This document shows positions 7,640 through 14,287 of a stretch of 14,356 bases of DNA, piece by piece; position 1 is the stretch's first letter; each line of letters opens with the position of its first letter. A model generated the notes under the pieces. It did no database searches and was not told the origin of the DNA. It was given only the letters and a program-made list of their open reading frames with translations. Source of the DNA: Campylobacterales bacterium (GTDB taxonomy: Bacteria; Campylobacterota; Campylobacteria; Campylobacterales; Sulfurovaceae); assembly GCA_016937075.1 (NCBI GenBank), contig JAFGWQ010000078.1, positions 1 to 14,356 of the forward strand, given 5' to 3'. A program made the translations under genes and the position numbers.

Positions 7640-8319
7640 CGAATTTGCTCCACATTATTGTAGTATTCACCTTTCGCAGATAAACCAAACCACCCGGATT
7701 TGATTTTTTCAAATCTTGTAAAAAATGGATATTGTGCTTTGCTTGGGGCTTGGAATGTTTCTTGGGCAATTATTTTTTCGCTTACCGGATCATAAAGAGC
7801 TAGAGTATCTTTTTTGACTATAGCCACAAGGCCTATTTGGTAAACTCTAGCAAAAGAGGCAAGGTTTTCTTTTGTTATCTCTCCATCTCTGTTTTTTGAT
7901 ATAAATGTTGCGTACAAATCAGGATGGATCCATTTTTTATGATATTTGCTTGTAATATTTTGATAAGTAGTTTCATCAGGTGCAATTAAAAGAACATTAT
8001 CATATAGATATCCTCCTATTACTTTGTCTCCAGGAGCTACTTTCGTGGCAATATTTGGCAGGTTGCTACTTTCCATAAATGGCTTATTGAGCATTTTTGA
8101 ATTTCCATTAGATGAAGTTTGCATAATATAAGTTGTAGCTGCTCTAAGTCCTTGGTCATATGTGTGTATGACTATACCGCTCATACCATCTACTGGGAAT
8201 GGTGAAGATAATTGTAATGTATTATTTTGTGTATTTGCAATAGTAGTTCCTACCGTAGGAGGGAATAAATCTGCAAAAAGCGGTAAAGAAATTATTGAAA
8301 CTAAAATGAATTTACGCAT
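7636..8319 (-). CDS. Exported protein of the plasminogen-binding protein PgbA/PgbB N-terminal family
   Basis: The 227-residue protein has a signal peptide (residues 1-16, MRKF then a hydrophobic run ending LPLFA, probable cut before Asp17) and no further membrane segment, so it should be periplasmic or surface-located. The start of the mature part (DLFPPTVGTTI), the GIVIHTYDQG segment and the end (GWFGLSAKGEYYNNVEQIR) resemble the N-terminal domain of Helicobacter PgbA/PgbB and the 'exporting protein' found next to glcD in C. jejuni. The long C-terminal extension and terminal lysine linked to plasminogen binding in Helicobacter are absent, and this organism need not have a host, so the family name should not be taken as a function. 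The ATG at 8319 has AAGGA (8331-8327) 7 nt ahead. The gene leads the operon with glcD and yihY. Confidence 0.75.
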   Translation of the reverse strand: MRKFILVSIISLPLFADLFPPTVGTTIANTQNNTLQLSSPFPVDGMSGIVIHTYDQGLRAATTYIMQTSSNGNSKMLNKPFMESSNLPNIATKVAPGDKVIGGYLYDNVLLIAPDETTYQNITSKYHKKWIHPDLYATFISKNRDGEITKENLASFARVYQIGLVAIVKKDTLALYDPVSEKIIAQETFQAPSKAQYPFFTRFEKIKSGWFGLSAKGEYYNNVEQIR

Positions 8320-8350
8320 AAAAACATCCTTAATATTGATTTATTATAAG

Positions 8351-8356
8351 ATTATA
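8351..8356 (-). promoter_or_regulatory. -10 box for the PgbA/B-like gene, glcD and yihY operon
   Basis: TATAAT on the minus strand (ATTATA on the + strand at 8351-8356), 31 nt before the ATG at 8319. Only 41 bp separate it from the oppositely directed -10 box of the M23 gene at 8398-8403, so the two promoters share a compact 116-bp divergent region. A TCGCGA palindrome (8358-8363) lies between them. Confidence 0.6.
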
Positions 8357-8397
8357 CTCGCGAAATATTAAAATTTGCCACTTTTGATTTTTTTGGC

Positions 8398-8403
8398 TAT
8401 AAT
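8398..8403 (+). promoter_or_regulatory. -10 box for the M23 peptidase / Nudix operon
   Basis: TATAAT preceded by a T-rich stretch (TTTTGATTTTTTTGGC), 32 nt before the ATG at 8436. This is the common Campylobacterota promoter layout without a defined -35. The ribosome site is modest (GGGA at 8428-8431). Confidence 0.65.
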
Positions 8404-8435
8404 TTAATGACATAAATGTAAAACATCGGGATTAA

Positions 8436-9719
8436 ATGAAAAAAGTTATCATTGTGTTGTTGATGATCTCTTCCTTGCTTTGGGGCGCGCAAGTAACTAG
8501 AGTCAAATGGAAGTCTGGAGAAAAATTTTCTTCATATCTTCAGTCTAAACATATATCATTATCAGTTCTTAAAACATTGGATGAACTTGAAGAGCAAGTA
8601 GTTGGCGATATCAGGAGCGGTCAAATTTTTTACGAACTTAAAGACGATAAAGGTACTCTTTTGCAGGCCTTGATACCTATTAGTTCTACGATGCAGATCA
8701 AACTTTCAAAAGATACACAATCAGATAAATATCGTTTTTCTATAGTACCCATCAAATTTAAAGATGAAAAATATTTTGCTAGTGTAGATATATCAAAAAA
8801 TCCTTGGAGTGATATATCAAAAAATACACATAATGATAAACTAACAGCCCAAATAAAAAAAGCACTTAGAAATAATATATCAAAGCTCCAAAAAGGAGAT
8901 AATATCTCGTTTCTATATACGCAAAAAACACTTGTCGGATATTTGCACGGCGATCCAATTATGCATGTAATCAAAGTAACAAAGGGCGATAAAGAGCAGT
9001 TTGTTTATATAGATGATGACGGTATTGGGCACAAAGAACCGTTTGAAACCATATCATATATGACCGATAGTCCAAGAACCGCTATTTTCAGAGAAACTTC
9101 GCATGCATCAATCAGTAGCAGAAAATTTAGTATGCCCGTAAGAAATCCAAGGATCACTTCGCCGTTTTCTTACGGCAGGTATCACCCCGTATTGCGCATC
9201 TATCGTCCTCATTTTGGAACAGATTTTGGGGTCAAGAGAGGTACTCCTATCATGTCTATAGGCAATGGAGTAGTTACGTATGTCGGATGGCTTGGGGGAT
9301 ATGGAAAAGCTATCAAGATTCAGCATAGTAATGGATATATGTCAATTTATGGACATTTGAGCGGATTTAGAACAACAGTAGGGGACGTTGCACAAGAAGG
9401 AGATGTTATAGGCTACAGCGGCAATACCGGCACAAGCACCGGACCACATTTGCATTTGGGAGTATATCTCAATAATTCGCCAATAGATCCTATGAGTGTG
9501 TTGAGTGAAGGAAGTTCGATAGCCGATAAATTACTAGATAAAATGAGCGATGCAATAGGTGGCGGACAAGTAGCACAAACAAAAAAAATACCTATATTTA
9601 ATGCTGAAAAATACCGTGACATACTAGAATCGCACATAAGCAATAAAACTCCTTCATATGATTGGAAAAAGTTTGAAAGTCAAAGAGCCCAAGACCAACT
9701 AGATGAGAATTTTCAATGA
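8436..9719 (+). CDS. csd3: M23 (LytM) family peptidoglycan hydrolase, Csd3/HdpA/Pgp3 type
   Basis: Csd3-type enzymes are periplasmic zinc metallopeptidases that trim peptidoglycan peptides (DD-endopeptidase and DD-carboxypeptidase activity in Helicobacter pylori) and help set cell shape. The 427-residue protein has a signal peptide (1-18, ending LLWGA), N-terminal Csd3-like domains (about 19-230; VKWKSGEKFSSYL, LLQALIPIS and LQKGDNISFLYTQK align with Csd3 from memory) and a LytM domain (about 235-352). Zinc ligands are His259 and Asp263 (HFGTDFG) and His340 (HLH); His307 (YGH) and His338 are the other catalytic histidines. A tail of about 75 residues follows. In H. pylori and C. jejuni the orthologue also lies beside a Pgb-like gene and glcD. 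The stop overlaps the Nudix gene start (ATGA). Confidence 0.92.
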   Translation: MKKVIIVLLMISSLLWGAQVTRVKWKSGEKFSSYLQSKHISLSVLKTLDELEEQVVGDIRSGQIFYELKDDKGTLLQALIPISSTMQIKLSKDTQSDKYRFSIVPIKFKDEKYFASVDISKNPWSDISKNTHNDKLTAQIKKALRNNISKLQKGDNISFLYTQKTLVGYLHGDPIMHVIKVTKGDKEQFVYIDDDGIGHKEPFETISYMTDSPRTAIFRETSHASISSRKFSMPVRNPRITSPFSYGRYHPVLRIYRPHFGTDFGVKRGTPIMSIGNGVVTYVGWLGGYGKAIKIQHSNGYMSIYGHLSGFRTTVGDVAQEGDVIGYSGNTGTSTGPHLHLGVYLNNSPIDPMSVLSEGSSIADKLLDKMSDAIGGGQVAQTKKIPIFNAEKYRDILESHISNKTPSYDWKKFESQRAQDQLDENFQ

Positions 9720-10288
9720 AGATAACTGATTTTTCACTCCAGCCGCTTACAGAACCACGTTTTGTATTTACTTCTCTAGCTACCTATCGGCAAAATGGTA
9801 TACAAAAAAGCTGGGAAATTGTAAAGGCACATGATAGTGCAGCAGTACTGTTATATCATAAAACAAAAAATGCTTTTGTGCTTGTTAAGCAATTTCGTCC
9901 GGCAACTTATGCCAATGCTCATACAACAGGAATGAGCATAGAGCTTTGCGCAGGCATTGTGGATAAAAATCTCTCACTTGAAAAAATAATCCAAGAAGAG
10001 ATACTAGAAGAGTGCGGATATGATGTGGGGCTATCCCACATCTCTAAAATCACCTCTTTTTATACTTCGGTAGGATTTGCAGGCAGCAAACAAACTCTTT
10101 ATTATGCCGAAATTGATGAGTCAATGATGGTGTCATCAGGCGGCGGTGTGGATAATGAAATGATAGAGGTAATTTATCTGGATATTAATGAAGCCAAAAA
10201 ATTGATGTTTGATGATGATACTATAAAGACGCCGGGTCTTTTATTTGCATTTGCTTGGTGGTTTGATAAAAGAGGAATTGTCATTTAG
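9716..10288 (+). CDS. Nudix hydrolase of the UDP-sugar diphosphatase (NUDT14-like) group
   Basis: Nudix enzymes hydrolyse nucleoside diphosphates linked to another group. This 190-residue protein resembles the animal UDP-glucose pyrophosphatase NUDT14: YRQNGIQKSW (25-34), VLVKQFRPATYA (55-66), ELCAG (76-80) and a TSVGFAGSKQTLYYAE stretch (117-132) all have close counterparts there. The Nudix box (80-102) departs from consensus: the first Glu is Leu, and the usual Arg-Glu is Glu-Glu. Metal-binding Glu95, Glu98 and Glu99 remain in EEILEECGY, and NUDT14 has the same kind of departures, so it is probably active. The likely substrate is a UDP- or ADP-sugar. It overlaps the M23 gene by ATGA, so the two are co-translated, which hints at a role in sugar-nucleotide turnover for the cell wall; that link is inference. 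Confidence 0.85.
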   Translation: MKITDFSLQPLTEPRFVFTSLATYRQNGIQKSWEIVKAHDSAAVLLYHKTKNAFVLVKQFRPATYANAHTTGMSIELCAGIVDKNLSLEKIIQEEILEECGYDVGLSHISKITSFYTSVGFAGSKQTLYYAEIDESMMVSSGGGVDNEMIEVIYLDINEAKKLMFDDDTIKTPGLLFAFAWWFDKRGIVI

Positions 10289-10324
10289 TTTTTATAAAAA
10301 ACATTTTTGATTTGAGCTTGATGA

Positions 10325-10359
10325 TGAAAAAATTGAATAATTTTTCACCTTGATTCAAT
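10325..10359 (+). promoter_or_regulatory. Inverted repeats between the Nudix gene and the Mop gene
   Basis: Two alternative pairings share this spot. TGAAAAAATT (10325-10334) pairs with AATTTTTCA (10339-10347) with one bulge around GAAT, a possible 3'-end hairpin for the M23-Nudix transcript but without a T-tract. ATTGAAT (10332-10338) also matches ATTCAAT (10353-10359) with centres 21 bp apart, the geometry of a dimeric-repressor operator, just upstream of the Mop -10 box. Neither can be chosen from sequence alone. Confidence 0.35.
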
Positions 10360-10377
10360 AATTATTTAGTTAATTTA

Positions 10378-10383
10378 TATAAT
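10378..10383 (+). promoter_or_regulatory. -10 box of the Mop-domain gene
   Basis: TATAAT in a very AT-rich stretch, 30 nt before the ATG at 10414. A strong ribosome site AAAGGA (10403-10408) lies 5 nt before the ATG. A lone gene with a good promoter and good ribosome site suggests a well-expressed protein. Confidence 0.6.
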
Positions 10384-10413
10384 AATTAATATATTAAAAG
10401 ATAAAGGAAAAAT

Positions 10414-10830
10414 ATGAAAACAAGTGCTCGTAATCAATTAAAAGGTACTATTGTCGAGATTAAAAAAGGTCAAATAAATAGCGAAATCGTTCTTTCAGTT
10501 GCAGATGGAGTCGATGTAAAGGCTATTGTTACCAATGATGCAGTTGATGAGATGGGTTTAGCTGTAGGCGACACTGCCTATGCTGTCATCAAAGCTTCAT
10601 TTGTAATGGTTGCAAAAGATAAACCTACAAATATCAGTACTAGAAATATTATAGAAACAAAAGTATTGGAAGTAAAAAACGGCATGGTTAACAGTGAACT
10701 GAAACTTGGCATGGGGCATCAAGTCTTAACTGCGGTTATCACCGAAGAGGCCACAGAAGATCTGGATTTCAAAGTAGGCGATAAGGTATATGCACTGATT
10801 AAAGCCAATTTTGTTATTTTGGCTAAGTAA
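10414..10830 (+). CDS. Tandem Mop/TOBE-domain molybdate-binding protein
   Basis: This small cytoplasmic protein consists of two Mop (TOBE) domains and nothing else: repeat 1 at about 4-68 and repeat 2 at about 75-138. The repeats are clearly related: SARN/STRN at the start, KKGQINSEIVL versus KNGMVNSELKL, and YAVIKASFVMVAK versus YALIKANFVILAK at the end. Such di-Mop proteins (ModG type) assemble into oligomers that bind molybdate or tungstate and are thought to store or buffer the oxyanion for molybdenum-cofactor enzymes such as nitrate reductase or formate dehydrogenase. No mod transporter or cofactor gene is nearby, so the context adds little. It has its own promoter and faces the histidine kinase gene tail-to-tail. 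Confidence 0.88.
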   Translation: MKTSARNQLKGTIVEIKKGQINSEIVLSVADGVDVKAIVTNDAVDEMGLAVGDTAYAVIKASFVMVAKDKPTNISTRNIIETKVLEVKNGMVNSELKLGMGHQVLTAVITEEATEDLDFKVGDKVYALIKANFVILAK

Positions 10831-10831
10831 T

Positions 10832-10859
10832 TTTTTCCGAACAAAATTGTTCGGAAAAA
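10832..10859. terminator. Perfect hairpin between convergent genes
   Basis: TTTTTCCGAACAA (10832-10844) pairs perfectly with TTGTTCGGAAAAA (10847-10859), giving up to 13 bp around a 2-nt turn (more realistically 12 bp with a 4-nt loop). It starts 1 nt after the Mop stop and ends 18 nt before the kinase stop. The T-run is on the 5' side and the A-run on the 3' side of the stem, so neither strand shows the usual hairpin-then-T-tract. Its placement still suggests a shared transcript end or 3'-end stabiliser for both genes. Confidence 0.55.
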
Positions 10860-10877
10860 TTCAAAAATTAGTTTTAT

Positions 10878-12095
10878 TTACTTTAATTTGATGACAAATA
10901 TATTTTTGCCATCTTCATAACGATATTTAAATCCAAGATGAAGTTTATCCAAAATATTTTTAACTATATAAAGCCCTAGCCCAAATCCGCTATTTCTCTT
11001 CTCTTCTTGTGAAAAAGGCTCTGTATAAAATGAAAGAGGATGTTTTAGCATTTCCCCTTTTGATATGATCTCTATACTATTATTTATGGTTTTTAGCACT
11101 ACTTTTTTATCAGGACTGTATTTTATGCCATTATCCAATAGATTTTTAATCGCAAGGCTTAGGAGCTTGATATCTGTCAGTATAGTTCTGTCGCCGGTAT
11201 TGATAATTTCACAACTTTTATCGCTCATTAGCAGCTCTTGGCTTTTTGATATTATATCGGCTATACTTGTCATTTCAAGTTGTGGTACAAATCCTTGAGT
11301 AGTTACTCTCTCAACAGTAGCAAGTTCTTCTATGAGCTCATTCATTCTCTCAAATGCGCGCACTAAAACATTTTTTACTTCAATGTCATCGATCGATTCT
11401 ACTATAATCCTGCCTTTGGTAATTGGAGTTTTAAGCTCATGCATAATATTGCGCATAAAGAGATTTTTAGAAGCGCTTAAATGATTGATATGCAATATAG
11501 CATCATCAAAACTTTTGGCTATTTTGCCTATCTCGTCATTGCTTTTATAACTAATTCTCTTTTGCATATTCCCTTTTGCAAATGCTTGTATCTCTTTGTT
11601 TAATTTTTTTAGCGGCTTTAGTTTTTTGAGGATAGCGATATATAAAAGCAGCAATACCGATATCAAAAGCAATCCTACGCCAAGTCCGATCTCTAAAGTA
11701 TAATTTTTAGGACGGTCATCTTGAAGCATTATATTGTGGCCCAAACGTTGGACATAAATATAGTGCGCAGTTGGTGTTTCAAATATTCTTACGCTTCCAA
11801 GCAAGGATTGCCCGCCAAATATTGTTTTGCCATGTTTTTCTATATCAAGTTTTGCAGTTTCCAAATTTACGCTTTTGACAGAAAAATCTTTGTATAACCT
11901 CTCTAGTTCTTTTGGGGTTAAATCAAGTTGTATATTTGACAAAAAGGCATCAGCTATTAATTTGTAATGATACATTTCATTAAGTTTGTGTTTTTCGGTA
12001 TTCCATGACCAAAATATAAACAAGGTCGCGACAACGATAGTGATCGTCAATGAAAAAAGAAGATGAACAAAAGTCGTAACTGAAAGATTTTTCAT
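10878..12095 (-). CDS. Sensor histidine kinase with HAMP domain (CprS/ArsS-like)
   Basis: This membrane sensor autophosphorylates on histidine and passes the phosphate to the response regulator encoded just before it. The 405 residues comprise TM1 (about 8-29), a periplasmic sensor of about 105 residues, TM2 (about 135-156), HAMP (about 157-208), a HisKA dimerisation helix with phospho-acceptor His219 in MHELKTPITK, and an ATPase domain with N-box NLLDNGIKYS (Asn318, Asn322) and G2 box GFGLGLYIVK (371-380). The G1 box reads IEIISKGE (341-348), without the usual DxG aspartate. The ATG at 12095-12093 overlaps the regulator's TGA as ATGA. The order htrA-regulator-kinase is that of C. jejuni htrA-cprR-cprS, an envelope and biofilm-related system; the signal sensed is unknown. 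Confidence 0.9.
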   Translation of the reverse strand: MKNLSVTTFVHLLFSLTITIVVATLFIFWSWNTEKHKLNEMYHYKLIADAFLSNIQLDLTPKELERLYKDFSVKSVNLETAKLDIEKHGKTIFGGQSLLGSVRIFETPTAHYIYVQRLGHNIMLQDDRPKNYTLEIGLGVGLLLISVLLLLYIAILKKLKPLKKLNKEIQAFAKGNMQKRISYKSNDEIGKIAKSFDDAILHINHLSASKNLFMRNIMHELKTPITKGRIIVESIDDIEVKNVLVRAFERMNELIEELATVERVTTQGFVPQLEMTSIADIISKSQELLMSDKSCEIINTGDRTILTDIKLLSLAIKNLLDNGIKYSPDKKVVLKTINNSIEIISKGEMLKHPLSFYTEPFSQEEKRNSGFGLGLYIVKNILDKLHLGFKYRYEDGKNIFVIKLK

Positions 12096-12769
12096 TGACG
12101 GTCAGTTAGCATGTATCCTACGCCACGAATAGGCTTGATGTATGACTTTTCGCTGTCTATTTTGGCAATTTTTTGTCGTATACGCGATATGATAACATCT
12201 ATATTTTTAACCGAGCTTTCGTCATCTATATGCTCGCTTTCATAAAGCAGTTGTTCTCTTGAAACAGAACCGTTTTTATGTTTGATTAACATCGATAATA
12301 TATCAAATTCTGCTGCGGTCAGCTCAAGCATCTCATCTTTGAACATAATCATTTTAGAATTATTATCCACGACAAAAATAGGAGCTTGGGTTTTTGCAGG
12401 TTCAGAGATAGTATGAGTTCTTCTAAGTATAGTTTTAATACGGGTTACAAGCTCTCTAGGATCATAAGGTTTTGGCATATAATCATCCGCTCCTCTTTCA
12501 AGCCCAATTATTTTATCAGTGATATCATCCCTAGCTGATGATATGATGATCGGTATATTGGTAACCTCTCTGATTTTTGAGATTACCTCCAACCCATCCA
12601 TTCCGGGCAATGTGAGGTCTAATATGATCAGATCAAATACGTGTTGGGTTAAAAGAGAAAGCCCTATGAAAGGATCTTCTGCACCTATGACCTCCATATC
12701 ATGCTTGCTCAAATAGTTGGTAAGCAAAAGAGCCAGTTCAGGGTCATCTTCTATAATTAAAATGCGTAT
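12092..12769 (-). CDS. OmpR-family response regulator with a probable AUA start (CprR-like)
   Basis: This DNA-binding response regulator is controlled by the kinase encoded immediately after it. Counting from ATA at 12769-12767 it is 225 residues, the normal family length: receiver domain 1-115, with acidic pocket Asp8/Asp9 (ILIIEDD), phospho-acceptor Asp51 (LDLTLPGMDG), switch Ser78 and Lys100 (PKPYDP), and a winged-helix domain (about 130-224, with SREQLLYE and SYIKPIRGVGYM). No ATG, GTG or TTG occurs between the upstream in-frame TAG (12862-12860) and the TTG at 12727-12725. Starting at that TTG would delete the acidic pocket. AAAGGA (12784-12779) lies 6 nt before ATA at 12772 and 9 nt before ATA at 12769, so one of these is the likely start, unless the base is a mutation or an assembly error. 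It begins about 20 nt after the htrA stop. Confidence 0.9.
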   Translation of the reverse strand: MRILIIEDDPELALLLTNYLSKHDMEVIGAEDPFIGLSLLTQHVFDLIILDLTLPGMDGLEVISKIREVTNIPIIISSARDDITDKIIGLERGADDYMPKPYDPRELVTRIKTILRRTHTISEPAKTQAPIFVVDNNSKMIMFKDEMLELTAAEFDILSMLIKHKNGSVSREQLLYESEHIDDESSVKNIDVIISRIRQKIAKIDSEKSYIKPIRGVGYMLTDRQ

Positions 12770-12778
12770 TATAATAAA

Positions 12779-12784
12779 TCCTTT
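12779..12784 (-). promoter_or_regulatory. Ribosome binding site of the response regulator gene
   Basis: AAAGGA read on the minus strand, 8 nt after the htrA stop (TAA at 12795-12793). The spacing supports initiation at ATA 12772-12770 (6 nt) or 12769-12767 (9 nt). The ATT at 12775-12773 is only 3 nt away, too close. Termination of htrA translation this near could help re-initiation. Confidence 0.6.
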
Positions 12785-12792
12785 ATATGCGT

Positions 12793-14229
12793 TTATGATA
12801 TAATCAATATCCCTATAATACCATATCGGTTGAGATATACTCTCTTTTTGCCACGTAAACTAAAAGCTTTCCTTGCGTCGTCAAGCGACGAAATCGGTTG
12901 GTTTTCTATTTGTATGATAACATCTCCAACTTGAAAACCTTCTTGGGCAGCTTTGCTATTTGGATCAATATCTGTTATTATAGCACCATTGACATTTCTA
13001 AGACCAAGTTTTTGTCTTATTTGGGGGGTGATCATGCTTAATGTGAGCCCATGTATAGTTTGGGATAACGCTGCAAGTGCTTTGGCTCTATCATCAAGTA
13101 CGAGTGATATGTTTTGTGTGCGCTTGTCTCTTTCTATGGTTAGAGTAATTTTTTCGAACGGTTGTTTGTCGCCTATAAATCGTTGAAGCACTGAAGGAGA
13201 TTCTATTTTTATGCCATTAACGGCTATTATCAGATCGCCTCTTTTAACACCGGCTTTTAATGCGGCACTATTTGGTTCTACATCTGCTACTATAGCACCA
13301 TATTCATGATTATATAATGTATTTAGTTTTTCATCCAAAGAAGATAGTGTAATTCCCATGTAGCCTCTGTTTACCTTTCCGTGTTTTACTATTTGTGTTA
13401 CTATGTTCTGTACCATATCCACAGGAATTGTAAATCCTATACCGTCATTCCCGCCGCCTTTTGAAAATATAGCAGAGTTGATGCCTATCAGCGCCCCTCT
13501 GCTGTCTACCAATGCACCTCCTGAGTTTCCAGGGTTAATAGAAGCATCTGTTTGGATAAAATTCTCATATTGATTGATACCCATATTGTGTTTGTTAAGT
13601 GCTGATACAATTCCTTGTGTTACAGTTTCTCCTACTCCAAACGGATTACCAATGGCAAACACCATATCTCCCACCTTAACATCTTCTATTCGACCCATTT
13701 TGATAGGTTTTAAATTTGTTGCATCTATTTTAATGACAGCCAGATCGGTTCCTTTGTCTATACCTATAAGTTTGGCTTTATACTCTTTTTTGTTGTTCGG
13801 CAAAGTTACTGTGATTTCACTTGCATCTGCAATAACATGATAATTGGTAACTATTATGCCATCATGAGTTAGTATAACTCCGGAACCTGCACCTTTTGGA
13901 ACATGTTCCTTTGGCTGAGATTGACGGTATCTCGGATCCATAAATTGTCTAAAATAGGGATCATTGAATAGACTTTGAAGTTCATTGGATCGTACCTTTA
14001 TTTTTGTATTGATATTGACTACCGCGTTCATAGAGTCTTTTAGTATGTCATTAAATGATAGTATTTGATTTGATGACGGTATGGTTCTTTGGGGGCTTGG
14101 CGCAGCTTGTTCAAATTGTACTTGTTGCGCTTGGGCATTATTCGCAAAATATGCCATCGTGCTTATAGAGATACCAATGACCGCAAATATGGCAAATGTT
14201 GTTCTGCGTGATATAAAAGGTAATTTCAT
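12793..14229 (-). CDS. htrA: Periplasmic serine protease/chaperone of the Do/DegQ family (HtrA)
   Basis: HtrA degrades and refolds misfolded envelope proteins; in Campylobacter and Helicobacter it is also secreted. The 478-residue protein has a signal peptide (1-34, ending AQA, cut before Gln35) and a trypsin-like protease domain with catalytic His131 (TNYHVI), Asp162 (GTDLAVIKI) and Ser236 (GNSGG). PDZ1 is at about 289-378 and PDZ2 at about 393-465, so it has the two-PDZ Do architecture and full family length. The ATG at 14229-14227 has AAAGGA (14245-14240) 10 nt ahead, and TATACT (14272-14267 on the minus strand) is a possible -10. It is the first gene of the htrA-regulator-kinase operon, so the two-component system is probably transcribed with its likely envelope-stress effector. 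Confidence 0.96.
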   Translation of the reverse strand: MKLPFISRRTTFAIFAVIGISISTMAYFANNAQAQQVQFEQAAPSPQRTIPSSNQILSFNDILKDSMNAVVNINTKIKVRSNELQSLFNDPYFRQFMDPRYRQSQPKEHVPKGAGSGVILTHDGIIVTNYHVIADASEITVTLPNNKKEYKAKLIGIDKGTDLAVIKIDATNLKPIKMGRIEDVKVGDMVFAIGNPFGVGETVTQGIVSALNKHNMGINQYENFIQTDASINPGNSGGALVDSRGALIGINSAIFSKGGGNDGIGFTIPVDMVQNIVTQIVKHGKVNRGYMGITLSSLDEKLNTLYNHEYGAIVADVEPNSAALKAGVKRGDLIIAVNGIKIESPSVLQRFIGDKQPFEKITLTIERDKRTQNISLVLDDRAKALAALSQTIHGLTLSMITPQIRQKLGLRNVNGAIITDIDPNSKAAQEGFQVGDVIIQIENQPISSLDDARKAFSLRGKKRVYLNRYGIIGILIIS

Positions 14230-14266
14230 GATATATAGTTCCTTTGATCTTATTTTTGCACTTTGA

Positions 14267-14272
14267 AGTATA
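14267..14272 (-). promoter_or_regulatory. Possible -10 box of the htrA operon
   Basis: TATACT on the minus strand, 37 nt before the htrA ATG. No convincing -35 lies 16-18 bp upstream. It is the best candidate in the 109-bp divergent region shared with the gene starting at 14339. Confidence 0.4.
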
Positions 14273-14287
14273 ATCTCGAAAGGTTAA

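Noticed and set aside
9953..10021. Degenerate Nudix box as a sign of an inactive enzyme
   Set aside because: The three core metal-binding glutamates remain, and NUDT14, which is active, has the same departures.
12725..12727. TTG as the start of the response regulator
   Set aside because: It would remove the first beta strand and the acidic pocket (EDD) needed for phosphorylation, and the Shine-Dalgarno sequence lies over 50 nt upstream.
12770..12796. A -1 frameshift from the end of htrA into the response regulator
   Set aside because: The frames would fit, but there is no slippery heptamer, and the regulator has its own ribosome site after the htrA stop.
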